DNA of 13,960 nucleotides from an uncultured Collinsella sp. (GCA_902388545.1 CABMPS010000027.1:1-13960); one strand, 5' to 3'. Shown: positions 6,190 through 13,767, numbered from the stretch's first letter. Made by a program: numbers and translations. The notes: a model not told the origin generated them from the sequence alone.

Positions 6190-7632
6190 CTATCGACCTC
6201 CCTTCGAGACGGCGTCATCGCGCATGAGCTCGGCCAGCGCCTCGCGATCGATACGCAGCGCATCGCCGCCCACTGGGTCGAGCGAATCGGCCTGGCTGCC
6301 CAGCTGCTTGGCCTGCTTGCGCTCCGCGCGGGACAGGCCGCGCCCGCGGTACTTTTGCGAATGCGCCGTGTACATATTGATGAACAGGATGACCAGGAAA
6401 CTGAACACGATCACGACGGCGACCCAAAAGAGGGCCACCGAGGTGTTGCCGCCCATCCACTCAAAGTAGATGGCGATGGGGATGGTCTGGGTAATGCCGG
6501 CGTAGTTGCCCGCAAAGAACAGGGTGCAGCCAAACTCGCCCATGGCACGCGCGAAGGCAAGCACCGCGCCGGCGGCAATCGAAGGCCAGCCAAGCGGCAT
6601 CATAAGCTTGGTAAAGATGCGACGCTCGGACCATCCCAGGGTTCGTGCGGCGTCGAGCATCTGCGTGTCGAGGCTCTCGAAGGCTCCGAGCGCCGTGCGG
6701 TAGACCAGCGGAAACGACACAACGACGGCCGAAATGACCGCTGCGGGCCAGGTAAAAACGATCGAGATGCCGTGCGCGATCAGCCACTGGCCGACACCGG
6801 TCGAGCGGCCAAACAGCATGAGGAGCAGAAAGCCGCAGACCGTGGGCGGCAGCACCATAGGAATCGTAAAGACCGAATCGAGCAGGCCCTTGATGCGACT
6901 CGAGGTACCCATAGTCTTCCACGCGGCAAACAGGCCCAGTGCAAAGGCAATCACCAGGGCAAGGCCACTCGTTTTAATGGACACCCAAAACGGGCGGTAG
7001 TCGATGCCGCCTAAAAAGGAGGCCAGAGAGGTCAAGGGCCCCTGCTCATCCCGCAATACGACAGACGATGCTTCTACCATTTGAGCGCTATCAAGCCAAC
7101 GCGCGCCGCCCTTGGCATCACCCGAGGCCGATGCAATCACCACATAGCGGTCCCCATCCGCACCACGCACATCAAAGCCATAGGTATACCCGCCGGCATC
7201 AAACGTTGTTTCCGCCGTAACATACCAAGGAAGATCAACGTCCCCTAGCTGCGCACCTCCCATGGAGTTTGCGCTGTCGAGCTCACAGACGAGGGCCTTG
7301 AGACCCGATACGCACTCGTTGTCCTGCGGATCCAATCCATACTTCTCGGCCGCCTTGGGCGATATCCACACCACAACGCGATCGGCAGCAGCCGCCACTA
7401 CAAGGTCCACGTCCTCGTCAACGGGAAACCGGTAGCCCTCAGGCTGCCCCTCCATAGCACGAGCGGTCCCCTTGGCCAACCGCTCAAAACCCTCGATCCC
7501 ATAGGAAAACCCATGAGCGGTCGCAGCAACCTGGGCCCCGTCCTCAGCGTCCCCAGCAAACGCAAATCCCGGCACCCAGCAAAGCGCGAAGGTCAAAGCA
7601 CAGGCGACAAGCATGCGGAATCTATTAAGCAC
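6190..7632 (-). CDS. modB: molybdate ABC transporter permease with extra N-terminal extracytoplasmic domain
   Basis: Membrane channel of the molybdate importer. The C-terminal part is a normal ModB: membrane segments starting near FWVSIKTSGLALVIAFALGL, then SVFTIPMVLPPTVCGFLLL, and the coupling loop ALGAFESLDTQMLDAARTLG followed by AFARAMGEFG. Ahead of this is a signal-peptide-like start (NRFRMLVACALTFALC...) and about 190 residues of predicted extracytoplasmic sequence not found in typical ModB (about 225 aa); the product is 480 aa. A charged cytoplasmic tail of about 55 residues follows the last membrane segment. The start chosen is GTG 7632, with GGAG 6-7 nt upstream. Upstream in-frame starts overlap the modA end, lack a ribosome site and would bury the signal peptide. 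The gap to modA is 68 nt. Confidence 0.88.
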   Translation of the reverse strand: MLNRFRMLVACALTFALCWVPGFAFAGDAEDGAQVAATAHGFSYGIEGFERLAKGTARAMEGQPEGYRFPVDEDVDLVVAAAADRVVVWISPKAAEKYGLDPQDNECVSGLKALVCELDSANSMGGAQLGDVDLPWYVTAETTFDAGGYTYGFDVRGADGDRYVVIASASGDAKGGARWLDSAQMVEASSVVLRDEQGPLTSLASFLGGIDYRPFWVSIKTSGLALVIAFALGLFAAWKTMGTSSRIKGLLDSVFTIPMVLPPTVCGFLLLMLFGRSTGVGQWLIAHGISIVFTWPAAVISAVVVSFPLVYRTALGAFESLDTQMLDAARTLGWSERRIFTKLMMPLGWPSIAAGAVLAFARAMGEFGCTLFFAGNYAGITQTIPIAIYFEWMGGNTSVALFWVAVVIVFSFLVILFINMYTAHSQKYRGRGLSRAERKQAKQLGSQADSLDPVGGDALRIDREALAELMRDDAVSKGGR

Positions 7633-7700
7633 GAAAAGCTCCAAGCGAATACAAGGACGGAGTGAAACACAAAACGATGGAATTATCGCGCCAAGCCGCA

Positions 7701-8576
7701 CTACGCGGAAAGCTCAAAGCCGTACTTAGCCCAAATCTTCTGAGCCTTCTTGTTGGACAGGCAAAAGTCGATGAACGCCTTAGCCTCGTCGGCATGCTCG
7801 GAGCTATCGGCGACAGCACCGGGATACACGATGGGCTTGTGCGAGTCCTCGGGGCACACGAAGGCGTCCTCGATGCCGTTGTAGCGGAAGATATCGGAGC
7901 TGTAGACAAAACCGGCAACGCAGTCGCCTGTGGACACATAGGCGGCGGCGGTACCAACTTTGTCTGCCAGTGCGACCTTGTCGGCGATCTCGGGCGCATA
8001 CTCGCCGTCGTCGCCCTCGGTGCCGGTATAGAGGCCCACAGAAGCCAGCGCCTGGTTGGCGTACTTGCCGGCGGGAACGGTCTTGGCGTCGCCAATGGCG
8101 ATCTTGCCGCCCAGATTCGCGACGTCGGCGATGGCCTCGACCTTGGTGTCGGAGCCCTCGGCACGAATGATCACGAGGTCGTTGACGAACATATCCTCAC
8201 GGGTGTCGGCATCGACGAGCTCGACGGCCTCGGCGTCGTCCATGGTGCCCTTGGAAGCGGTGATGAGCACGTCGACCGTGGCACCGGCACGCATCTGCTC
8301 AACGAGGTCGCCGGACGCCTTAAACTGCGTGTCGGCAAAGGTGGTACCGGTCTGCTCGGTGTAGAGCTTCTGAACCTCGGGCAAAGCCTTCTCGAGCGAG
8401 TTGGCGGCAAAGACCTGCAGCTCGACGGTTTCCTTCTTGGAAGATGCCTTAGCAGAACCGGCATCGGAGCCAGTCGGCTCAGACGTCTTGTTGCCAGAGC
8501 AGCCGGCAAGGCCAAGGCCGGCAGCGGCGACAGCAGAGAGCGAGACGAATCCGCGGCGAGAAACCATATCGAACAT
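7701..8576 (-). CDS. modA: molybdate-binding lipoprotein (ModA)
   Basis: Substrate-binding protein of the molybdate importer, anchored outside the membrane. The N-terminus has a twin-arginine-like SRRGFVSLSA followed by a lipobox LAGC, so it is probably a Tat-exported lipoprotein; a low-complexity Ser/Gly/Lys linker follows. The mature part shows ModA/type-II binding-protein features: VFAANSLEKALPEV, KASGDLVEQMRAGATVDVLITAS, DLVIIRAEGS, TVPAGKYANQAL and GFVYSSDIF. ATG 8576 is preferred (291 aa) because AAAGGG stands 6 nt upstream; the in-frame TTG at 8582 would abut that site. First gene of modABC, with its own promoter. Molybdate against tungstate preference cannot be told from the sequence. 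Confidence 0.93.
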   Translation of the reverse strand: MFDMVSRRGFVSLSAVAAAGLGLAGCSGNKTSEPTGSDAGSAKASSKKETVELQVFAANSLEKALPEVQKLYTEQTGTTFADTQFKASGDLVEQMRAGATVDVLITASKGTMDDAEAVELVDADTREDMFVNDLVIIRAEGSDTKVEAIADVANLGGKIAIGDAKTVPAGKYANQALASVGLYTGTEGDDGEYAPEIADKVALADKVGTAAAYVSTGDCVAGFVYSSDIFRYNGIEDAFVCPEDSHKPIVYPGAVADSSEHADEAKAFIDFCLSNKKAQKIWAKYGFELSA

Positions 8577-8636
8577 GTTCAACCCTTTCGGACCTTGTGC
8601 CCAGGTACCCGACCGCGGGCTTTATTCTGTAATTAG

Positions 8637-8642
8637 ATTATA
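8637..8642 (-). promoter_or_regulatory. modABC promoter -10 box (TATAAT)
   Basis: A consensus TATAAT on the minus strand lies 60 nt upstream of the modA ATG. The -35 region (CATAAT at 17-nt spacing) is poor and lies beside a GAGAA/TTCTC array, which suggests that a regulator affects promoter use. Confidence 0.6.
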
Positions 8643-8664
8643 CTTCGGTGCGAATAATGATTAT

Positions 8665-8687
8665 GAGAAATTATTCTCTTCTGAGAA
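8665..8687. promoter_or_regulatory. operator-like array GAGAA-N4-TTCTC-N4-GAGAA
   Basis: Three 5-bp units in alternating orientation with exact 4-nt spacers (8665-8669, 8674-8678, 8683-8687) form two overlapping dyads. The longer is TATTCTC-TTCT-GAGAATA at 8672-8689. The array lies immediately upstream of the modA -35 region. It does not look like the E. coli ModE box. A metal- or oxyanion-responsive regulator site is a reasonable guess. Confidence 0.45.
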
Positions 8688-8730
8688 TATAGTTTCAGGC
8701 ATGCCTAAAGAATGCCGTCCCCTTGGGCGC

Positions 8731-8766
8731 AAATAAAAAGCGGAGCAGCCGTTCAGGTCGCTCCGC
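8731..8766 (-). terminator. intrinsic terminator of moeA-mogA
   Basis: On the minus strand GCGGAGC and GCTCCGC form a perfect 7-bp stem around a 13-nt loop, followed directly by TTTTTATTT. It begins 14 nt after the mogA stop and separates the cofactor genes from modABC. Confidence 0.85.
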
Positions 8767-8780
8767 CGCAGGTAAATCGC

Positions 8781-9260
8781 TTAGTTGGTATGTCCGCCGC
8801 CCGCTGTCATCTGAGCCGCATGCTCCAGCTGGTCCGCTATGGCCTCCCAGCTTTCGCGAGCGGCCTTCGTAGAACCGGGAAAGTTTACGACAAGTGTATG
8901 ACCTCGTTGCATACAAATAGCGCGCGAGAGCATGGCGCGGCGCGTCTTGGTCATCGAGTACGCACGGATCGCCTCGGCAATACCCGGCACCTCGCGATCG
9001 CAGACGGCACGCGTCGCCTCGGGCGTCACATCGCGCATCGAAAGCCCCGTGCCGCCGCAGGTGAGCACGACATTGGCGTGGCACTCATCGGCGGCTTCCA
9101 CAATAGCATCACCGATCTCGCTGACGTCGTCGCGCACGACCACATGTGAGACGACCGTCCAGCCCTGCGCCTCGATAAGTTCCTCGAGTGCGGCTCCAGC
9201 CTCGTCCTGGGCAAGGTCCCGCGTATCCGAACACGTCACGATCGATATCTTCAGCTCCAT
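8781..9260 (-). CDS. mogA: molybdopterin adenylyltransferase (MogA/MoaB family)
   Basis: Activates molybdopterin by adenylation before molybdenum is inserted. The family signature TCGGTGLSMRDVTPEAT (res. 67-83) is complete; the N-terminus ISIVTCSDTR and the NFPGSTKAARE segment near the C-terminus also fit. At 159 aa it is the size of MoaB/MogA. ATG 9260 has AGGAGG 6 nt upstream, and this site overlaps the TAG stop of moeA, so the two genes are translationally coupled. Naming it MogA rather than MoaB is uncertain because the two are close homologs and organisms differ in which they use. Confidence 0.9.
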   Translation of the reverse strand: MELKISIVTCSDTRDLAQDEAGAALEELIEAQGWTVVSHVVVRDDVSEIGDAIVEAADECHANVVLTCGGTGLSMRDVTPEATRAVCDREVPGIAEAIRAYSMTKTRRAMLSRAICMQRGHTLVVNFPGSTKAARESWEAIADQLEHAAQMTAGGGHTN

Positions 9261-9270
9261 AGCATTCCTC

Positions 9271-10533
9271 CTACAACACGGCGTCCTCAGGCAGGTCGGC
9301 ACGCACAACATCCACGACGTCGCCCGCCTTGAGCTCGCACGGACCTTCGTCAATACGCAGCAGGCAGTTGGCCCGCTGCATCGTGCCGAGCAACGCCGAA
9401 TTCTGCGTCTTGGCCTCGGTCACCAACAGCTCACCGGTCTCGGGGTCGCGCAAAACCGTGGCGCGATCGAAGAAGCGGCGATGCTGTCGCTTTTTCACGC
9501 CGTGCGTGAGCATCGCCTGCTGCACGGGACGCGCCCCCTCGGCAAAACCGCGCATCTTGCGGATCGCCGGGCGGGCGAGCATCTCAAAGCCCACATACGC
9601 CGCCGCGGGATTGCCCGAAAGCCCCAGATACGGCTTGCCGCCGAGCAGCCCAAACGTGATGGCCTTGCCCGGACGCATCGAGATGCGGTCAAACAGCACC
9701 TCGCCCTCGCGCTGGACCAGCGCCGTCACGTAGTCGTAGTCGCCTGCCGAGGCGCCACCGCTCGTAATGACAAAATCGCACTCCTGCACGGCACGATGCA
9801 CCAGCTCGGCAATCGCCCGCTCATCATCGGGCGCAATGCCGTAGAACACGGGCTCGGCGCCGGCATCGAGCGCCTCGGCCATCAACGCCGACGAGTTGGA
9901 GTCGCGAATCTGACCGCGCGCCGGTACCTTACTCGGCGTGACCAGTTCCGTCCCCAGCGAGATAATGCCCACGCGCGGAGCGGCATGCACCTTCACGCTC
10001 GCATACCCGGCGCTCGCCAGCAAGCCGGCGCCCGCCGGTGCCACAACCTCGCCGACACGCATCACGATATCGCCGGCATGCGCCTCCTCGGCGGCAGAGC
10101 GAACGTTCTCCCCTACCTTGGCAGGCGCCGAGAACCTCACACGCGAGCCCTCGTTGCCGTCGCCATCGAGCACGTCGACGATCTCGTATTTCACCACGGC
10201 ATCGGCACCTTCGGGTACCGGCGCGCCCGTCATGATGCGGACCGTCTCACCCGCGCCGATTGCGCCCTCAAACACATGGCCCGCGGCCTCGTGTCCGATA
10301 ACGTCGAGCGTCACCGGCGCCTCGCCAGATGCCTGCGCCAAGTCCGACGAGCGCACGGCATATCCGTCCATAGCGCTGTTGGCAAACGGCGAGATGTCGA
10401 TATCGGCCACCGCGTCCTCGGCCAAGGGAAGACCGACGGCCTGCCACACGGGAATCTCGACAACTTCGGTGCGATTCACGTGCGACAAGACGATCGCCTG
10501 TGCGTCCTCCAACGGAATGAGTTTCTCAGCCAT
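9271..10533 (-). CDS. moeA: molybdopterin molybdenumtransferase MoeA
   Basis: Inserts molybdenum into adenylated molybdopterin to complete the molybdenum cofactor. Domain landmarks in order: ISPFANSAMDGYAVRS (47-62), MTGAPVPEGADAVV (101-114), SLGTEL (192-197), the nucleotide/pterin site SGGASAGDYDYV (258-269), RPGKAITFG (287-295) and LGLSGNPAAAYVG (303-315), then the beta-barrel C-terminal domain. Length 420 aa is typical. ATG 10533 is chosen for its GAGG 5 nt upstream; the in-frame ATG at 10548 has no ribosome site. First gene of a two-gene unit with mogA and divergent from clc. Confidence 0.95.
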   Translation of the reverse strand: MAEKLIPLEDAQAIVLSHVNRTEVVEIPVWQAVGLPLAEDAVADIDISPFANSAMDGYAVRSSDLAQASGEAPVTLDVIGHEAAGHVFEGAIGAGETVRIMTGAPVPEGADAVVKYEIVDVLDGDGNEGSRVRFSAPAKVGENVRSAAEEAHAGDIVMRVGEVVAPAGAGLLASAGYASVKVHAAPRVGIISLGTELVTPSKVPARGQIRDSNSSALMAEALDAGAEPVFYGIAPDDERAIAELVHRAVQECDFVITSGGASAGDYDYVTALVQREGEVLFDRISMRPGKAITFGLLGGKPYLGLSGNPAAAYVGFEMLARPAIRKMRGFAEGARPVQQAMLTHGVKKRQHRRFFDRATVLRDPETGELLVTEAKTQNSALLGTMQRANCLLRIDEGPCELKAGDVVDVVRADLPEDAVL

Positions 10534-10591
10534 ATGCACCTCTAGCATGCTGCGGCGCGCAACAAAAGCGCCGATTCTTTATGTTTATCTC

Positions 10592-10597
10592 AGTATA
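10592..10597 (-). promoter_or_regulatory. possible moeA -10 box (TATACT)
   Basis: TATACT on the minus strand lies 59 nt upstream of the moeA ATG in an AT-rich patch of an otherwise GC-rich gap. The -35 region is not convincing. Confidence 0.4.
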
Positions 10598-10627
10598 ATC
10601 CCTCGCCGCCTGCTCAAGACCTCGCCC

Positions 10628-10654
10628 GCGGCCGCGAATACATCTGTCGGCCGC
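10628..10654. repeat. GC-rich inverted repeat GCGGCCG...CGGCCGC
   Basis: Perfect 7-bp arms with a 13-nt spacer lie midway between the divergent moeA and clc promoters. It could be a shared operator or a barrier hairpin; there is no U-tract on either side. Confidence 0.4.
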
Positions 10655-10689
10655 AAGCCGCGAAACAAAACCAAAACCAACCTGCCGGT

Positions 10690-10715
10690 TTGTCACGTAT
10701 GGCACGTTCTATAAT
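10690..10715 (+). promoter_or_regulatory. clc promoter (TTGTCA / TATAAT)
   Basis: A consensus TATAAT at 10710-10715 lies 29 nt upstream of the clc ATG. The best -35 match, TTGTCA at 10690-10695, has a short 14-nt spacing, so the -10 box is the firmer part. No fluoride-riboswitch-like sequence is seen between it and the gene. Confidence 0.5.
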
Positions 10716-10744
10716 GCTCGTGTTGCAACCCAAAAGAGGAACGT

Positions 10745-12166
10745 ATGGCTTATACCGACAAACCCGAAAGCGCAAACGAGGCGCAGGATCATTCCCAGTC
10801 GCTCGACGACGGCGGCTTTTTCTCCCTGAACGACGTCATCATGGCAGGCAGGCAACAGCTCACCCGCTCCGAGCATCTCTTGGCTGCCGACACGCGCCGC
10901 AACGCCCGCAACCTACTCGCGAGCGCCAAGTTGCTCGCGCTCGTCGTCATCGTCTCGCTCGCCATGGGCGTTGCCGCTTGGGCGTTTTTGGCCTCGCTGA
11001 ATATCGCGACCGACTATCGCGAGCACCACGCGTGGGTCTACGCCTTGCTTCCTGTTGTGGGCGTTGCCACCGCATGGGTGTACAAAAACCACGGCCTTGC
11101 CGCCAAACGCGGTAACAACCTGGTCATCGACTCCGCTCTGAGCACACGTCTCATCCATATGCGCATGGCCGTCCTTACCTTCGTCTGCTCCACGCTCACG
11201 CACCTAACGGGCGGATCTGCCGGTCGCGAGGGGGCCGCGGTGCAGATTGGCGGCACCATCGCCAGCAACATCTCGAACCTCGCCCACCTCAAAAAACATG
11301 ACCACCACGACCTCATGCTCGCCGGCATCTCGTCGGCCTTTGGCGCCGTATTCGGCTCGCCCCTTGCTGGAGCTTTCTTTGGCATGGAGATGTGCTTTAT
11401 CGGCAAGATCGACTACACCGCGGGCATCTACTGCCTGGTCGCCTCGTTTACCGGCTACTTTACGTCGCTTGCCTTGGGAACCGAGTACGAGGCGAATGTC
11501 ATCGCCAGCGTTCCCAACATGACACCACGGACGGTTGTCATCGTTGTTATCAGCGCCATTATCTTCGGCCTGACGGCACGCCTCTTTGCCTGGTCGGTTC
11601 GAACCGTCAAAAGCCTGTACGGTCGCTTTATCACCAATTACCTCGTCCGCGCACTCATAGGCGCACTCGTGGTTTTGACCGCCTATGCCCTCCTCGACGC
11701 CTGGGACTACGCCGGCCTTTCCACGTGGCTTTCCGGCGCAGGATTTGCAGGTAACACCACCCTGGCGGACGCAGCCATCAAGTTGGTCGTCACAGCGCTT
11801 ACCCTGGGCGCGGGCTTCCAAGGCGGCGAGGTCACGCCCCTGTTTGGCATCGGTGCGGCACTCGGTGGCTGGATCGGTTGCCTTACCGGGCTCGACCCCA
11901 GTTTTCTGGCGGCTCTCGGCATGCTCGGCGTGTTCTGCGCCGGCCTCAACGTGCCCATCACCACCTGCATGATGGCCATCGACCTGTTCCACGGCACGGC
12001 CGCCGGGTTCTTTGTCATCGTGGCCTTTATCAGCTACCTAACCGGCGGACACCGCGGCGTGTACCCTGCCCAGCGCATCATCTCACCCAAGCGCCGTTCG
12101 CTTATTGTGGATGAGGGCGGTACGGTAGCGGATGCTATCGAGCGCCACAACGACCTGATAGAGTAG
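10745..12166 (+). CDS. CLC-family anion transporter, fluoride-type motifs
   Basis: A polytopic membrane protein of the CLC chloride channel/antiporter superfamily, 473 aa. Key segments: GGSAGREGAAVQIGG (156-170) with the gating glutamate at 162, GAGFQGGEVTPLFGIGAALG (355-374) and LNVPITTCMMAIDLF (401-415). The usual GSGIP selectivity motif is missing; at that place is RGNNLVIDSAL. The combination 'THLTGGSAGREG' with 'GGEVTPLFGIG' is like the fluoride/proton antiporter branch (CLC-F) as I remember it. The N-terminal ~55 residues are polar and cytoplasmic. ATG 10745 has AGAGG 5 nt upstream. It stands as the first plus-strand gene, divergent from moeA and 86 nt before the lipid kinase. A chloride/proton exchanger is the alternative. 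Confidence 0.85.
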   Translation: MAYTDKPESANEAQDHSQSLDDGGFFSLNDVIMAGRQQLTRSEHLLAADTRRNARNLLASAKLLALVVIVSLAMGVAAWAFLASLNIATDYREHHAWVYALLPVVGVATAWVYKNHGLAAKRGNNLVIDSALSTRLIHMRMAVLTFVCSTLTHLTGGSAGREGAAVQIGGTIASNISNLAHLKKHDHHDLMLAGISSAFGAVFGSPLAGAFFGMEMCFIGKIDYTAGIYCLVASFTGYFTSLALGTEYEANVIASVPNMTPRTVVIVVISAIIFGLTARLFAWSVRTVKSLYGRFITNYLVRALIGALVVLTAYALLDAWDYAGLSTWLSGAGFAGNTTLADAAIKLVVTALTLGAGFQGGEVTPLFGIGAALGGWIGCLTGLDPSFLAALGMLGVFCAGLNVPITTCMMAIDLFHGTAAGFFVIVAFISYLTGGHRGVYPAQRIISPKRRSLIVDEGGTVADAIERHNDLIE

Positions 12167-12252
12167 ATGTAATAATCGCCGTGCAGCCACAATCGGGGGC
12201 AATTCGACCTGAGCGCGACCGCACCGTCATGCCACACGCCGGGAGTCGCCCC

Positions 12253-13215
12253 ATGCACGCAACTGATTTTGGCCGCACGCTCATCATCGCCAACCCCGCC
12301 GCCCAGTCGGGCGCCGCGCGCGAGGTTGCCGAGCGCCTGCAGCGCTTTTTGGATATGACCGCGCGCGCATCCCAGTTTGACCTGGTGCTAACCGAGCACA
12401 TGGGACACGCCAAGGAGCTTGCCGCACAGGCTCAGGGCTATCGCACCGTTATCGCACTCGGCGGCGACGGCGTGATCCACGAAGTCGTCAACGGGCTTAT
12501 GACGCAAAAGGAGGACGCCCGCCCCGCTCTTGCCGTCCTGCCCGTGGGCTCCGGCAACGATTTTGCCCAGACGCTCGATATCGAAGATTTCTCCGGCAAG
12601 GATTTTGGCGCGCTACTCACCTGTGAGCTGCAGCGTCAGGACATCGGGCGGATTCGCTCATGGAACCCCGCAAGCGGCAGCGGCGAGGCGATCGTCGAGT
12701 ATTACGACCAGACGCTCTCGGTCGGCATCGATGCCGCCATCGGCCTTGGCACCACCGAGCTGCGCAAAAAGACCGGCTTGACGGGTGCTCCGCTCTACAC
12801 CCTTTCGGGACTTGAGCAGTTTGGCCTGCGCTATCGCAGCTACCCCATGACAGTCAGCTTTGACGGCGCGCCCGCCGAGCGCGTGAGGGCGATCATCATG
12901 GCGATTCAGCTTGGTCCTACCTATGGCTCGGGCTATCGCATCTGCCCCGATGCCGACCCCTGCGACGGCATGCTCGACGTCTGCTACGCCTGCGGCCCCG
13001 TCCCTCGCGCGGTAGCCCTGCCTATGTTCCTTTCGGCCAAGGACGGCCACCATACCAAGTTGCCACCGGTTCGCATGCGCCGCTGCCGCCATGCCGAGCT
13101 AACTTTTGAGGAGCCCGACTACCCCATCCAGGCCGACGGCGAGCCCATCGTCGCCTCGCGCATCGAAGTCGACATCCTACCCGGCGCCCTCCAAGTCTGG
13201 CACCCAACCCGCTAA
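12253..13215 (+). CDS. diacylglycerol kinase / lipid kinase family protein
   Basis: A soluble ATP-dependent lipid kinase of the DagK/YegS family (DAGK catalytic domain), 320 aa. It has IIANPAAQSG (11-20) at the start, the nucleotide motif ALGGDGVIHEVVNGL (68-82), PVGSGNDFAQTL (97-108), and IQADGEPI near the C-terminus, all in family order. The likely role is phosphorylating diacylglycerol for return to phospholipid synthesis, but sphingosine-type or other lipid substrates cannot be ruled out. ATG 12253 is preferred because GGGAG stands 7 nt upstream; in-frame starts at GTG 12181 and ATG 12229 lack a ribosome site and add a tail with no family counterpart. It probably shares the clc transcript. 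Confidence 0.88.
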   Translation: MHATDFGRTLIIANPAAQSGAAREVAERLQRFLDMTARASQFDLVLTEHMGHAKELAAQAQGYRTVIALGGDGVIHEVVNGLMTQKEDARPALAVLPVGSGNDFAQTLDIEDFSGKDFGALLTCELQRQDIGRIRSWNPASGSGEAIVEYYDQTLSVGIDAAIGLGTTELRKKTGLTGAPLYTLSGLEQFGLRYRSYPMTVSFDGAPAERVRAIIMAIQLGPTYGSGYRICPDADPCDGMLDVCYACGPVPRAVALPMFLSAKDGHHTKLPPVRMRRCRHAELTFEEPDYPIQADGEPIVASRIEVDILPGALQVWHPTR

Positions 13216-13222
13216 CCCCACC

Positions 13223-13293
13223 TAAGTTGCGGTGAAATAGGGACTGTTTATGCAGTTAAAGCCGCGAAACAGTCCCTATTTCACCGCAACTTA
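13223..13293. repeat. 27-bp perfect inverted repeat between convergent genes
   Basis: Arms at 13223-13249 and 13267-13293 are exactly complementary around a 17-nt loop. They lie between the stops of the lipid kinase (+) and the release-factor-like gene (-). It could act as a bidirectional terminator, but neither side has a real U-tract. Its core GTGAAATAGGGACTGT matches 14 of 16 bases of the palindrome at 13710-13740, which suggests a repeat family. Confidence 0.85.
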
Positions 13294-13302
13294 TTGAGAA
13301 GA

Positions 13303-13683
13303 TCATTCCTCCCCGCCCGGCTTGCGACGGTTAGCCTTTTTAATCGCATTGAAGTGCTTGTCGTTGAGCCTGCGCTGGCGCGATCGCTGGGGCACTTTGG
13401 TCTTGACGCGACGGCGCGGCGGACGGCCACGACGCTCAAGCTCTGCGCGCAGCTTACGCAGGCAGCTCGCGCGATTCTGAAACTGACTACGGCTCTCGCG
13501 CGCCGTCACAACAATCCCCGTGGGCCCATGCTTCATACGCACCGCCGAGTCCGTCGTGTTCACGCCCTGCCCGCCCGGACCCGTCGCACGAAACACCTGC
13601 ACCTCGCAATCGCGCGCCAACTCCTCGGCCGACATCTCGGCATAGCGCGCATACTCGCGCCATTCCATCTTGTTCTCGTCCAT
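13303..13683 (-). CDS. stand-alone GGQ-domain release-factor-like protein
   Basis: A 126-aa protein consisting of little more than the peptidyl-tRNA hydrolysing domain of class I release factors. It has [25 protein letters not shown] (GGQ at res. 37-39), [20 protein letters not shown], and then a strongly basic tail. It has no codon-recognition domain. The size and basic C-terminus suit ribosome rescue factors such as ArfB/YaeJ, in which the tail enters the empty mRNA channel. The GGQ surroundings are closer to RF1/RF2/RF-H than to YaeJ. ATG 13683 is chosen because GGAGG lies 7 nt upstream; ATG 13701 has none. It follows the xpt terminator on the same strand and is bracketed by two related palindromes. 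Confidence 0.82.
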   Translation of the reverse strand: MDENKMEWREYARYAEMSAEELARDCEVQVFRATGPGGQGVNTTDSAVRMKHGPTGIVVTARESRSQFQNRASCLRKLRAELERRGRPPRRRVKTKVPQRSRQRRLNDKHFNAIKKANRRKPGGEE

Positions 13684-13701
13684 ATCAGCACCTCCCCTCA
13701 T

Positions 13702-13740
13702 ACAAAAAAATGTGACAAAGGGACAGTCCCTTTGTCACAT
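13702..13740 (-). terminator. terminator-like 31-bp palindrome after xpt
   Basis: Two perfect 15-nt arms (13710-13724 and 13726-13740) meet at a single central base. On the minus strand they are followed by an unbroken run of seven T. The position, 28 nt after the xanthine phosphoribosyltransferase stop, fits an intrinsic terminator. The core GTGACAAAGGGACTGT is shared with the palindrome at 13223-13293. Confidence 0.8.
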
Positions 13741-13767
13741 CGCATACCAATCGCTTGTGTTGCGCGC

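Noticed and set aside
5302..7014. 570-codon open frame on the plus strand
   Set aside because: It lies opposite modC and modB, which have full family motifs and ribosome sites. The plus-strand product has no recognisable domain and is a shadow of high-GC coding.
8577..8636. Moco-riboswitch in the modA leader
   Set aside because: The leader from the TATAAT box is only about 55 nt with tiny stems, too short for that motif.
8932..10545. 537-codon open frame on the plus strand
   Set aside because: Antisense shadow of moeA and mogA; no motifs and no sensible ribosome site.
10549..10744. Fluoride riboswitch upstream of the CLC gene
   Set aside because: None of the conserved riboswitch segments I remember are present, and the promoter is only 29 nt from the start codon.
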